From Microbacterium maritypicum (GTDB lineage Bacteria; Actinomycetota; Actinomycetes; Actinomycetales; Microbacteriaceae): a stretch of DNA of 64,000 nucleotides. The notes beneath the pieces are model-generated. The model saw only the letters and a list, made by a program, of their open reading frames with translations, did not search any database and had not been told where the DNA came from. Positions 15,987-25,033 of this stretch are shown in pieces. The stretch lies in NCBI RefSeq assembly GCF_008868125.1, contig NZ_WAAQ01000003.1, forward strand, positions 1 to 64,000. The letters run 5' to 3'. The position numbers and the translations under genes are program-made. Within the stretch, counting starts at the first letter, position 1, and each line of letters starts with the position of its first letter.

Positions 15987-18107
15987 GTGAAGACCGACCT
16001 CACGACGCCTCAGGGAATCTTCGGCATGCCGCAGCACCTGACCGTTCCCATCTATCAGCGCCCGTATGTGTGGACCCAGGAGGACCAGTGGGCACCCCTC
16101 TGGGGCGACATCAGACGCCTGACTGAGCATCGGATGGACAACCCCGGTTCGAACGCGACGCATTTCCTCGGAGCGGTCGTCACACAAGACGCACCGACCG
16201 GTCCTGTAGGTATGCAGGAGTTCCAGATCGTCGATGGCCAGCAAAGGCTGACGACGCTGCAGCTCGCTCTCGACGCGACAGCGGCAGCCTTCGCCGCACG
16301 CGATCTGCATGCGCTCGCCGCACGCCTCAACTTCCTGACGCACAACGACAGCAACTTCGTCGGAGACGGAGAGACGGCATTGAAGCTGCGCCACACGAAC
16401 AGAGATCGACCCGCGTTCGACGAGGTGATGGTCGCCGAGCCGCCGGTCGATCATGCGGCACTGAGTCACCGCAGCTCACTCCTCACGCAGGCGCACGAGT
16501 ACTTCGCCTCGCACGTCGGCGCCTGGCTTGACTCCGATCCCGACACTCTGAGTGCGAGAGCAGACGCACTCGCTATCTCACTCCAGACGGCACTGCAACT
16601 CGTAGTCATCCGTCTGACGTCCGACGAGGACTCGCAGGAGATCTTCGAGACGCTGAACGCCCGTGGCACTCCGCTGACTGCAGCCGACCTCATCAAGAAC
16701 TTCGTCTTCCAGCGGCTGAAAGCAGAAGGCAAGGACACGGCGGAGGCGTACCGGAGTTGGCCGTTCGAGACGAAGTTCTGGGAGGCCGAAGTCAGCGTAG
16801 GGCGCTTCCCCACGACCCGCAGCGCGCTCTTCCTCGGGCAGTGGCTGATCTCACGAGTCGGCAAGGAAGTGAGCCCTCGCTCCACATTCGCGCGCTTCAA
16901 GTTCTTCACCGAACACGAAACCGACCACACGATGTCGGAGCTCCTCGAACTCATCACGGCCCAAGCCGCCACTTACCAACAACTCACCGAGCGCGCCGCC
17001 GAAACGCATGCTGACCTCAACCGCGTGGAGCTCCACGTCTATCGGATGTCGGTGGCCCAGGTGGAGATCACCAAGCCCGTCGTGCTCTGGCTCACCGAAC
17101 CAGGCAACCCTTATGGACCTGGAACGATCGCTGGTGTGGTCGATGCTGTTGAAAGCTGGATCGTCCGCCGACGCCTGCTGCGGCTGCAGAACGGCGATCT
17201 TGGCCGAGTTGCCGCCGAGCTGATCTCGGCCGCACGTGGGGCATCCGACGAGGACGTCGTCGACAAGGTCCAGAGACACCTGACGCGCCAACAGTCCACC
17301 AGCACGTACTGGCCCGGCGACGAAGAACTCACTGAGACGTTGCGCTCCGTGCCGTTCTATCGGCGCTTTCCCCAACCGATGCAGCGGATGCTTCTCCAAG
17401 CGATCGAAGACTGGTACCGGGGCTACACGCAGATCGGCCCGTCGAAGACAGGCATCAGGATGCACCGAGACAAGAACCAGGTCGAGCATCTACTGCCTCG
17501 AGCATGGCAGTCTCACTGGCCTGTTTCGGATGCGGCCGCAGAGGCCGACCGCGACGAGCACGTGCACCGGCTCGGAAACCTCACCCTCATCACTGGTTCG
17601 CTCAACGCCTCGGTTTCTAATGGCCCTTGGCTCGGGGACGACGGCAAGCGCGCCGCCATCCATCGCCACGATGTTTTTCTCATGAACCGCGCAATCGTCG
17701 ATTCGTCTGCCGATGGCTGGGCCGAGCGGCGCATCGATGAGCGCACGGAAGAGATGATTACGGCCGTCGCGGCCACCTGGCCAGTTCCACAAGGCCACGA
17801 AGGCAAGACCATCGACCGATCGTCGCGATTGTCGAAGGCGACGGCGTCATACTCGGACGTGATTGCGGCAGGCCTGATAGAGGTCGGCGCCACCCTTCAA
17901 TGCACCGACGGACGGTGGCCCGACGCGCGGGGAACTCTGCTCGCCGGCGGGAGAATGCTCTACGAGGGCAAGACCTACGAGAGCCCGGCTGGGGCGGCGA
18001 GGGAAGTACGCGGCGGCAAGAGCGGCAACGCATGGTACTTCTGGCGCGTCGAGGGAGGACCCGTGATCAACGACCTCCGCGAGGAGCTCCTGCGCTTGCC
18101 GTCCTGA
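15987..18107 (+). CDS. GmrSD-like DUF262/DUF1524 restriction protein with C-terminal RAMA-like domain
   Basis: The 706-aa protein has an N-terminal DUF262 domain with VPIYQRPYVW and IVDGQQRLTTLQL, a ParB-like nucleotidase fold. A helical middle includes ETLNARGTPLTAADLIKNFVF. Next is DUF1524, an HNH-type nuclease (NQVEHLLPRAW and HRLGNLTLITGSLN). GmrSD proteins of this build are type IV restriction enzymes that cut modified phage DNA. The last ~85 residues (VIAAGLIEVGATL, then SGNAWYFWRV) look like RAMA, a module associated with restriction enzymes and DNA methylases. The GTG at 15987 has AAGGGAG upstream and fits family N-termini (VKTDLTTPQGIF); an ATG at 15873 with GAGGG would add 38 residues. 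Confidence 0.85.
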   Translation: MKTDLTTPQGIFGMPQHLTVPIYQRPYVWTQEDQWAPLWGDIRRLTEHRMDNPGSNATHFLGAVVTQDAPTGPVGMQEFQIVDGQQRLTTLQLALDATAAAFAARDLHALAARLNFLTHNDSNFVGDGETALKLRHTNRDRPAFDEVMVAEPPVDHAALSHRSSLLTQAHEYFASHVGAWLDSDPDTLSARADALAISLQTALQLVVIRLTSDEDSQEIFETLNARGTPLTAADLIKNFVFQRLKAEGKDTAEAYRSWPFETKFWEAEVSVGRFPTTRSALFLGQWLISRVGKEVSPRSTFARFKFFTEHETDHTMSELLELITAQAATYQQLTERAAETHADLNRVELHVYRMSVAQVEITKPVVLWLTEPGNPYGPGTIAGVVDAVESWIVRRRLLRLQNGDLGRVAAELISAARGASDEDVVDKVQRHLTRQQSTSTYWPGDEELTETLRSVPFYRRFPQPMQRMLLQAIEDWYRGYTQIGPSKTGIRMHRDKNQVEHLLPRAWQSHWPVSDAAAEADRDEHVHRLGNLTLITGSLNASVSNGPWLGDDGKRAAIHRHDVFLMNRAIVDSSADGWAERRIDERTEEMITAVAATWPVPQGHEGKTIDRSSRLSKATASYSDVIAAGLIEVGATLQCTDGRWPDARGTLLAGGRMLYEGKTYESPAGAAREVRGGKSGNAWYFWRVEGGPVINDLREELLRLPS

Positions 18108-18188
18108 CATCAGCGAACCGTCGGACCTGCCCGAGGCGTGCTTCAGGAGACCCCGACTTCTCACCGAAGAACCCACTACCCTCGCACC

Positions 18189-18617
18189 ATGCCCACAGAT
18201 CGCCCCCGCGCCTGGATCTTCGACGTCGACGGCACCCTCGCCCTCATCGGCGACCGCTCGCCGTACGACATGCGCAACGTGGCGGTCGACACTCCGAACC
18301 ACCCCGTCGTCGTCGCCGCTCAGGCGTTCGCCGCGCATCCAGACGTCGACGCGCTCATCGTCGTCTCGGGCCGCGATGAGACCGCTCGCCGCGCCACCGA
18401 AGCCTGGCTGACGTTCAACGAGATCCCGTTCGACCGCCTCCTGCTCCGACGTACGGGCGACCAGCGCGCCGACAACATCGTCAAAGCCGAGATCTACGAC
18501 GCCCACATCGAACCGCACTTCACCGTGATCGGCGTCGTCGACGACCGCCGCAGCGTGGTCGAGATGTGGCGGTCTCGCGGGCTGACCTGCTTCCAGGTCG
18601 CCGAGGGCGACTTCTAG
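18189..18617 (+). CDS. HAD-type polynucleotide kinase-phosphatase-like protein, 142 aa
   Basis: The protein starts with the HAD nucleophile motif IFDVDGTLA (Asp12 and Asp14 region), followed by VVSGRDE (motif II) and VIGVVDDRRSVVEMWR (motif IV acidic pair). The arrangement and length match the stand-alone phosphatase domain of T4 Pnkp-like proteins, which remove 3'-phosphates from nucleic acid ends. No kinase domain is present. The ATG at 18189 has no clear ribosome binding site. It stands alone. Confidence 0.75.
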   Translation: MPTDRPRAWIFDVDGTLALIGDRSPYDMRNVAVDTPNHPVVVAAQAFAAHPDVDALIVVSGRDETARRATEAWLTFNEIPFDRLLLRRTGDQRADNIVKAEIYDAHIEPHFTVIGVVDDRRSVVEMWRSRGLTCFQVAEGDF

Positions 18618-18791
18618 TCCGCGATTCACCGGCCGTGTGACCTCGCCTGTTCGGCATCAACGAAATGCCGGAATGCAACATCACCGTGGGGAATGACGTT
18701 CGAGCTCGGGCGCCCCGTATGCGCTCTGCGTGCTCCTCCTCGCAGAACCGATGAGACGATCTCAACGCGAACCTGCGATCCTGGAGGCATC

Positions 18792-19271
18792 ATGAGCGAC
18801 GTGAGAGCAATGTTGGCGTGTCTGGCAAACGAGGAGGTGGCTCGCGTCTTCGCGAGCATCGTCCTGCACGTCGACCCCGACGATATCCCTCAGGCGAGGA
18901 AGGAAAAGGCCGTTGAGGCCTTGTCTCGAAGCGGACTCATCACAGCAGAGACCGAAACCCTTGCGCTCAACTCCGCAGGAATCAGGGCAGAGCTGGCAGG
19001 TATTGGTGGCAAGGTGACGTCAGATCCCCTGCAGCGGTGGCTTGACGAAAGCGGTCGGATACGACAGTACCCACGGCGCGCAAACGAGCGAGAAAAGTTG
19101 CTGACGACGATTGGCGATCAGGCGATCAACGCGGGTGAACGGCTCACTGAAGCGGAAGTGAACAGCCGCCTAGAACGGTATACCTCCGATGTCCCGACAC
19201 TGCGTAGGTATCTAGTCGTCCACCGGATTCTCGCCCGCGAGAACGATGGCTCGCGGTACTGGCGACCCTAG
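18792..19271 (+). CDS. DUF2087 domain protein, probable regulator, 159 aa
   Basis: The C-terminal half (GRIRQYPRRANEREKLL, LTEAEVNSRLERY, LRRYLVVHRILAR, SRYWRP) is a DUF2087 domain, a winged-helix-like module found in predicted transcription factors. The N-terminal half (residues 1-65) has the look of an HTH region (EALSRSGLITAETETLALN). GGAGG lies just before the ATG at 18792. The gene is monocistronic, and its targets are not apparent. Confidence 0.75.
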   Translation: MSDVRAMLACLANEEVARVFASIVLHVDPDDIPQARKEKAVEALSRSGLITAETETLALNSAGIRAELAGIGGKVTSDPLQRWLDESGRIRQYPRRANEREKLLTTIGDQAINAGERLTEAEVNSRLERYTSDVPTLRRYLVVHRILARENDGSRYWRP

Positions 19272-19295
19272 CTCGAGACCACGGAGCACCCGCCT

Positions 19296-19868
19296 TTACG
19301 CCGCAATCCCCCGCAGCAACCGCACCACCGTCTCCTCGACCCGCCCCGCGCTCAACGGCTGCCCGATCAACGCGGAGTACGACGCCATCGCGATGAACTG
19401 ATCCGCGATCACGGCAGCATCCACATCCGCCCGCACATCCCCCGCGGCACGCCCGCGCGACACCCGCTCGGCCACCCACTCACGGATCGGCGCCGCCAAC
19501 CGCTCGTTCAAGACGAGCCCCAGCTCGGGGTCAGCCGCCGTCACCTCGATCAGCGCCCGCGCGAGCGCCACACCCTCGGGCCGGGCCAACCCGTCGGACA
19601 TGGCCGAGAACCACGCCCGCAGATCAGCCCCGAGGTCATCCGTCATCGGCACCGACACCTCGGCACCCGGCAGCGATCCTTCGAGCAGTGCCTCGCCGAG
19701 GATCGCGGCCTTCGACGGCCACCACCGGTAGATCGTCTGCTTCGACACCTCCGCAGACTCGGCGAGGCCCTCGATCGTCACGGCCTCGTATCCGTCTGCG
19801 GCGAGCGCGCGCCGCATCGCCTCCAGCACGGACTGGCGGGCTTTCTCACTGCGAGGACGGGGCACCAT
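19296..19868 (-). CDS. TetR family transcriptional regulator
   Basis: Residues ~8-55 form a TetR helix-turn-helix (VLEAMRRALAADGYEAVTIEGLAE, SKQTIYRWWPSKAAIL). The rest is a helical ligand-binding domain ending LLRGIAA. The start ATG at 19868 gives the usual short lead before the HTH; the frame extends to 19940. It is divergent from the SDR gene at 19952 with an 83-bp gap, so it probably represses that gene. Confidence 0.88.
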   Translation of the reverse strand: MVPRPRSEKARQSVLEAMRRALAADGYEAVTIEGLAESAEVSKQTIYRWWPSKAAILGEALLEGSLPGAEVSVPMTDDLGADLRAWFSAMSDGLARPEGVALARALIEVTAADPELGLVLNERLAAPIREWVAERVSRGRAAGDVRADVDAAVIADQFIAMASYSALIGQPLSAGRVEETVVRLLRGIAA

Positions 19869-19951
19869 TCGAGCGTACCCAGGCGTAGACTCGAACATAA
19901 GTAGACGCACCGTTGCGAAACTACAGCGAAACCCGAACAAGGAGAACGAGC

Positions 19952-20953
19952 ATGGCCCTCACCGCACACTCCACCATCGGCGACTGGATGAACGACCCGA
20001 CCGGAGGGCCCCTCATCCGCGGACTCTTCGCGCAGACGGGCGCCGACCCCGAGCTGCTCACCCCCGTGCTCGGCCTTCCCCTGCAGCAGCTGGTCGCGAT
20101 GAGCCAGGGCCAGCTTCCCCAGTCGGTGGTCGACGACCTCGTGCGCGCGGCCAACGGCGGCGAGATCCCCGAAGACCACACCTCCGAGGGCTGGACCGAG
20201 AAGCCCACCTCCGGCCGTTTCGCCGGCAAGACCGTGATCGTCACGGGTGCCGCCTCCGGCATCGGCAAGGCCACCGCCTCGCGCATCGCCCGCGAAGGCG
20301 GACGCGTGATCGCGAGCGACATCGCCGCCGAGAAGCTCGACGCTCTCAAGGCGGAGCTGCCGGATGCCGACATCGTCACGGTCGCGGGCGACCTCACGCA
20401 GCAGGAGGCGATCGACGCCGTCCTCGCTGCCGCGGGCGACCGCATCGACGGTTTGGCGAACGTCGCCGGCATCAACGACGACTTCTCTCCCGCGGGCGAG
20501 ACCCCCGACGCCGTCTGGGACCGCGTCATCGCGATCAACCTGACCGCTCCGTTCAAGCTCATGCGCGCGGTCATCCCGGTGATGGAAGCCGCGGGCCAGG
20601 GCTCGATTCTCAACGTCTCGAGCGAGGCCGGCCTGCGCGGCAACGCCTCGGGCAACGCCTACACGGCCAGCAAGCACGGCATCGTCGGCGTGACCAAGTC
20701 GGCGGCCTTCATGTACGGGCCGAAGGGCATCCGCGTGAACTCGGTCGCCCCGGGCGGCGTCGCCACCGGCATCCCGATGCCCCCGCACATGTCCGAGTAC
20801 GGCTCGGGCCGCCTGGCCCCGTTCCAGCAGGCGATCCCGACCGTGGCGACGGCCGAGCACCTGGCCGCATCCATCACGTTCCTGTTGTCGGACGACGCCG
20901 TGAACATCAACGGCGCCATCCTCGCCTCCGACGGCGGATGGTCGGTGCAGTAA
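19952..20953 (+). CDS. SDR family oxidoreductase with N-terminal extension, 333 aa
   Basis: Residues ~90 onward form a short-chain dehydrogenase: the cofactor motif TGAASGIGKA, NVAG at the NNAG position, a catalytic Ser in NVSSEAG, and YTASK (Tyr and Lys). The C-terminus, ASDGGWSVQ, is typical. About 85 N-terminal residues (MALTAHSTIGDWM, PVLGLPLQQLV) precede the Rossmann fold and have no recognised domain. AAGGAG precedes the ATG at 19952. It is divergent from a TetR regulator and is followed by a strong terminator. The substrate is unknown. Confidence 0.85.
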   Translation: MALTAHSTIGDWMNDPTGGPLIRGLFAQTGADPELLTPVLGLPLQQLVAMSQGQLPQSVVDDLVRAANGGEIPEDHTSEGWTEKPTSGRFAGKTVIVTGAASGIGKATASRIAREGGRVIASDIAAEKLDALKAELPDADIVTVAGDLTQQEAIDAVLAAAGDRIDGLANVAGINDDFSPAGETPDAVWDRVIAINLTAPFKLMRAVIPVMEAAGQGSILNVSSEAGLRGNASGNAYTASKHGIVGVTKSAAFMYGPKGIRVNSVAPGGVATGIPMPPHMSEYGSGRLAPFQQAIPTVATAEHLAASITFLLSDDAVNINGAILASDGGWSVQ

Positions 20954-20972
20954 AACCGCACCCGCGAAGCCG

Positions 20973-21003
20973 ACGCCCCCGCCGACCCGAACGGCGGGGG
21001 CGT
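20973..21003 (+). terminator. Terminator after the SDR gene
   Basis: A perfect 12-bp stem, ACGCCCCCGCCG pairing with CGGCGGGGGCGT, with a 7-base loop, followed by TTCGC. It lies 20 bases after the SDR stop codon. The GC-rich stem with a poor T tract is usual in actinobacteria. Confidence 0.75.
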
Positions 21004-21230
21004 TTCGCATCTCCGGGCGGATGATGCACGGTGGGCGGCATCCTGGACAGGGTCGAACAATTCCCCCGGTCAGCGAACAGAAAAACTCGCCGCAACCGAA
21101 CCGTGAACGGCACGATATATTGCAGAAACATACGTTCCATACGTTTCATACGCATCCCCAGGGCCACAAGCCTCCCCCGCACCACGACGACGTGACCGGT
21201 CGCCCGCGTTCTGCCTACCTGAAAGCCCCC

Positions 21231-23609
21231 ATGCCTCGACTGACCTCCCCCGCCCGTCGACGATTGATCGCGACTCTTCCGATCACCGCTCTCCTCGCCG
21301 GCTCCCTTCTCGCCACCTCTCTTCCCGCGGCAGCGGCCGACGACTCCGTCGCCGGGCCCCGCACCTCGGGCGACCCGATGTTCCCGAACATCGGCAACGG
21401 CGGCTACGACGCCCTCGACTACGACGTCTCCCTCAGCTGGAGCCCGACCGGCGTCGCCGACGGACTGGTCACCGGCGACATCACCACTGCCACGACGACG
21501 ATGACCGCCCGTGCCCTCGCTCCGCTGCACCAGTTCTCCCTCGACTTCGAAGGCATGACGGTCGAGGGGGTGACCGTCAACGGCGTCCCTGCCAGCTGGT
21601 CGCGCGACATCGACCCGGCTGCGGAGAAGTTCAAGCTCATCGTCACCGTGCCGACCCCGGTGGAAGGGGAGTTCACGGTCGCCGTCACGTACAGCGGCAC
21701 ACCCGTGCGCCACGTCGACAGCGACGGCGCCTTCGAGGGCTGGAACGGCACGAACGACGGCGCGATCCTCCTCGGACAGCCGATCGGCACCATGGCCGGT
21801 TTCCCCCACAACAACACCCCGAGCGACAAGGCCACGTACACGATCTCGGTGGATGCCCCTTCGGTTCTCGCCAACGTCTCCGGCGTGCAGGGCGACGCGG
21901 CCGTCGCCAGCAACGGCGAACTGCAGTCGAAGACCGTCTCGGGCGAGCGCACCACCTGGGTGTGGCGACAGGACAAGCAGATGGCCTCTGAACTCGTGGT
22001 CATCGCGATCGGGCGCTTCGAGGTGATCGAAGGCTCGGTCACCCTGAGCGACAACCGCGTCATCCCCTCGTGGTCCTTCATGGACGCGGGGCTCAGCGAC
22101 ACGAACAAGACCACCATCCGCAACCGGGTCGCGCAGCTCGAGACCATCACCCGCAACCTCGAGAGCATCTACGGCCCCTACCCCGGCAACAGCACCGGCG
22201 TGATCGTCGACACCGTGCCCAGCGGGGTCAACTACGCCCTCGAGACGCAGGACCGGTCGTTCTTCCCGAGCACGAACTCCGTGAACGGCAACACCCTCAT
22301 CCACGAACTCGTCCACCAGTGGTACGGCAACAACGTCGCACCGACCACCTGGACCGACATCTGGATCGGCGAAGGGATGGCCACCTGGGGCCCGACCTAC
22401 TACAACAGCGCCGCAGCCTTCGGCTCGGGAACCAGCACCGAGCAGAGCTACTTCAACTCGTGGAACAACAAGGCCTCGTCGAGCGCGGACTGGAACATCC
22501 CCCCGGGCGCCCAGACCGCCTCGAACGAGCTCTACGGCTACCAGACCTACACCCGCAGCGCCCAGTTCTGGGAGGCGCTGAAGATCTCGATCGGCGACGA
22601 CGCCTTCTTCGCCCTGATCAAGGAATGGCAGACGCGCTTCGCCGGCCAGAGCCGCACGAGCGCCGACCTCAAGGCTCTCGCCGAAGAGCTCTCCGGCCGC
22701 GACATCACGGCACTATGGAACGACTGGATCCTCGAGCCTGGCAAGCCCGCCTGGCCCGACAAGCTGTCCGTCTCGCTGACAGCGACCCCGGCTGCCGCGG
22801 AACCGCTCGACATCGGCGACGCCGCCACCTACACGCTCAGCGCCACCAACACGGGCCGGGTGGCACTCGCCTCCTCCGTGGTGACGGTCGATCTCAGCGA
22901 CGTGCTCTCGCGCGCGACGCTGGTGGCTGTGCCGACGGGCACTGTCCTCGACGGCACGACCCTCACCTGGAACGTGCCCGCGGGCGTCGCAGCGGGGGCC
23001 TCCACCGAGGTGCAGTTCACGGTCGAAGTGGCTGAGGATGCACCGAGCGGTGCCTTCTCGTCGACCGCGCGCGTCGCTACTCTCGGCGGCACCTGCGCCA
23101 CCTGCGTCGCGGAGCTCTCGATCATGGAGGTGCTCGCGCCGACCAGCGCTCCGATCATCACGGGCACCGCGGCGGTCGGACAGACCCTGACCGCGACCTC
23201 GGACGGCTGGCCCGCCGGAACCGCGCTCAGCTACTCCTGGGCGATCGACGGCGCGCCCGTCGTGAGCGATGCACCCGTCCTGCGGATGGCCCGCGCGGCC
23301 GCGCCGGGCGCCCAGTTCGTCGTTCCGGCAGACGCCCTCGGCAAGCGGATCACGGTCACAGTGACCGGGACGCTCGACGGATTCCGTGCCGGTTCCGTCA
23401 CGAGTGCGGCCACCGCAGCCGTCGGTCCCGCCCTCAGCCAGGGCGGCGGAGTTACGACCCCCGGCGGCGGCACCACTCCCGGCGCCGGCCAGCTGGGACA
23501 GACGGGTGCGGAACTGCCCATCGGCGGCGCAGCCCTCGGCCTGGTGCTGCTCCTGCTTGGCGCGGCATTCGTCGCTCGACGTCGTCGCCACCGCATCGAC
23601 GCCGCCTGA
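21231..23609 (+). CDS. Secreted M1 family metallopeptidase with C-terminal sorting-like signal
   Basis: The 792-aa protein starts with a signal peptide (MPRLTSPARRRLIATLPITALLAG, cleavage near AAAA|DD). The gluzincin motif HELVHQWYGN and the downstream Glu in IWIGEGMATW give the M1 zinc site. The GAMEN-like position reads YALETQ, so the usual exopeptidase motif is altered. After the catalytic region come an Ig-like CARDB/DUF11-type domain (~510-620) and a second beta domain (~635-730). A Gly/Thr-rich linker then leads to LGQTG, a hydrophobic helix and RRRRH, a sortase-type signal with a non-canonical LPXTG. It probably acts at the cell surface on peptides. A leader of ~170 bp follows the previous terminator. 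Confidence 0.85.
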   Translation: MPRLTSPARRRLIATLPITALLAGSLLATSLPAAAADDSVAGPRTSGDPMFPNIGNGGYDALDYDVSLSWSPTGVADGLVTGDITTATTTMTARALAPLHQFSLDFEGMTVEGVTVNGVPASWSRDIDPAAEKFKLIVTVPTPVEGEFTVAVTYSGTPVRHVDSDGAFEGWNGTNDGAILLGQPIGTMAGFPHNNTPSDKATYTISVDAPSVLANVSGVQGDAAVASNGELQSKTVSGERTTWVWRQDKQMASELVVIAIGRFEVIEGSVTLSDNRVIPSWSFMDAGLSDTNKTTIRNRVAQLETITRNLESIYGPYPGNSTGVIVDTVPSGVNYALETQDRSFFPSTNSVNGNTLIHELVHQWYGNNVAPTTWTDIWIGEGMATWGPTYYNSAAAFGSGTSTEQSYFNSWNNKASSSADWNIPPGAQTASNELYGYQTYTRSAQFWEALKISIGDDAFFALIKEWQTRFAGQSRTSADLKALAEELSGRDITALWNDWILEPGKPAWPDKLSVSLTATPAAAEPLDIGDAATYTLSATNTGRVALASSVVTVDLSDVLSRATLVAVPTGTVLDGTTLTWNVPAGVAAGASTEVQFTVEVAEDAPSGAFSSTARVATLGGTCATCVAELSIMEVLAPTSAPIITGTAAVGQTLTATSDGWPAGTALSYSWAIDGAPVVSDAPVLRMARAAAPGAQFVVPADALGKRITVTVTGTLDGFRAGSVTSAATAAVGPALSQGGGVTTPGGGTTPGAGQLGQTGAELPIGGAALGLVLLLLGAAFVARRRRHRIDAA

Positions 23610-23670
23610 GACATCGGCGGCTGCCGCGGCCCGCTCGCGGCATCCGCCGAGTGCCGCTCGCACTCACCAT

Positions 23671-23701
23671 GACGCCCCGCCGGCGATGTCGGCGGGGCGT
23701 C
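23671..23701 (+). terminator. Terminator after the M1 peptidase gene, possibly bidirectional
   Basis: GACGCCCCGCCG pairs perfectly with CGGCGGGGCGTC over 12 bp around a 7-base loop. It lies 60 bases after the peptidase stop and 46 bases after the end of the convergent small membrane gene, so it may serve both. Confidence 0.75.
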
Positions 23702-23746
23702 GTGGTTCTCACCGCGCGTCGGCCAGCATCCACCGGCACCCGCCGG

Positions 23747-23905
23747 TCACTCCTGGCCGGGACGCGCCTCCCGCGCCATCGCCTGTCGGTGCGAGGTCAG
23801 CGCCGCCCGCACGGCCGAGTAGATCACCAGCCACGCGATGGCGATCCCGATGAAGACGTATACGAGATTCGCGAGAAGGAAGACGAGAAGTGAGTCAGCG
23901 AACAT
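23747..23905 (-). CDS. Small single-pass membrane protein, 52 aa
   Basis: The short protein MFADSLLVFLLANLVYVFIG continues with further hydrophobic residues to about position 30, then a basic, polar tail (SHRQAMAREARPGQE). The ATG at 23905 lies 35 bp after the stop of the BKACE gene, so it is probably the last gene of the DUF2188-BKACE operon. No family is recognised. Confidence 0.55.
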   Translation of the reverse strand: MFADSLLVFLLANLVYVFIGIAIAWLVIYSAVRAALTSHRQAMAREARPGQE

Positions 23906-23940
23906 CGCCCCAGGATGCCGCAGCGCAGGTCGCAGGGCGG

Positions 23941-24711
23941 TCAGACTCCCCGTAGCCTCGCCACAGCCGCCCGCACGAGCGCGGCGTTGCCCGGTGCCGT
24001 CGCACCGTCGGGGAGCAGCAGGGTGTCTTCCAACCCGATCCGCGACGCCACGCCGAACTCGACCGCGAGGTCGAACACCGGCCACGTCGAACCCTCTTCC
24101 CCGTGGAGCAGGATCGGCAGGTCGGGCTCCTCGAGCTCGACGTGGGCGATCATCCCCTCGGCGTGGTCGCGCAGCGTGTCGGTCGGCTCGTCGGGAAGCT
24201 CGATGAGCACCCGCAGGCACTCCCCTCTGACGGGCGAGCGTTTCCACACCTCGAAGCCGGCCGCATCCCACAGCCCCGCCTCGACCGCGACACCTCGCTT
24301 CAGCAGCAGCGCGGCCACCTCGTCGGCGCCGGCCTCGTGCCAGTTGACCGACGCGTGATCAGGCAGCTCCGTCCACCTCTCGATGGCCGCGAGACGACGC
24401 TCGACATCGGGCTCGGCCCACGCCCCCGTAGTCACGCCGACCGGCACGCCAGGGCTCGCGGAGCGCATCGCCCGCACCCACCGTGCGACATCGTCGGCGG
24501 CGAGACTGTCGCGTCCCGTGGCATCTTTCGGATGCACATGCACCTCGTGCGCGCCCGCCGCCACAGCTCTGGCGGCGTCGTCGGCCACGACCGAGGCATC
24601 CGCGCTCAGCCACGGGTGTCCGACCGCATCGCGGGCGCCGTTGACGCATGCCTGCAACAGCATGCGTCGCTCGGGCCCGGGAACGTGATCGGCATCGAAA
24701 GTCGCGCTCAT
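23941..24711 (-). CDS. BKACE (3-keto-5-aminohexanoate cleavage) family protein
   Basis: The 256-aa protein has the beta-keto acid cleavage enzyme fold (formerly DUF849): LLQACVNGARD at the N-terminus, the metal-binding pair HVHPKD, TTGAW on a middle strand, and GLEDTLLLPDG near the end. Members condense a beta-keto acid with acetyl-CoA; the substrate cannot be assigned. It is slightly shorter than the usual ~275-310 residues. The start overlaps the DUF2188 gene by ATGA, so the two are coupled. Confidence 0.82.
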   Translation of the reverse strand: MSATFDADHVPGPERRMLLQACVNGARDAVGHPWLSADASVVADDAARAVAAGAHEVHVHPKDATGRDSLAADDVARWVRAMRSASPGVPVGVTTGAWAEPDVERRLAAIERWTELPDHASVNWHEAGADEVAALLLKRGVAVEAGLWDAAGFEVWKRSPVRGECLRVLIELPDEPTDTLRDHAEGMIAHVELEEPDLPILLHGEEGSTWPVFDLAVEFGVASRIGLEDTLLLPDGATAPGNAALVRAAVARLRGV

Positions 24712-24938
24712 CGGCCGATCAGCTCACGCGGGTGCAAGTCGAAGGAGAAGGAGTCGACCGAAGGGCCCTCGTCGCTGCGCACCGTGTGCTCGACCTGACG
24801 CGCGACCGCGGCACTGCGACCCACCTTCACCGCCTCGGCCTCGCTCATGAAACTGCTGCCCAACGTCTGCGATTCGCCCTCGATGCGGTTGAACCAGATG
24901 CCGTTGCGGTGGAACGTCTCGATGTCGCCTGCAGCCAT
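24708..24938 (-). CDS. DUF2188 domain protein, 76 aa
   Basis: The small protein (NGIWFNRIEGESQTLGSSF, SEAEAVKVGRSAAVARQVEHTVR) matches DUF2188, a short alpha/beta domain with the pattern W-x-N-x-x-EG and a helix with EA-x-x-x-GR. The role is unknown. It is the first gene of a short minus-strand operon with BKACE. The ATG at 24938 is preceded by GAAGGGAT. Confidence 0.78.
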   Translation of the reverse strand: MAAGDIETFHRNGIWFNRIEGESQTLGSSFMSEAEAVKVGRSAAVARQVEHTVRSDEGPSVDSFSFDLHPRELIGR

Positions 24939-25033
24939 GGGGATCCCTTCTCTCGTCTCCCTTTCTACGTCAGGCCACCGACATCGAGGAGACCCTTGAC
25001 AGCCTCGACAGCATCGCTCGAGAGCGCCGGATG

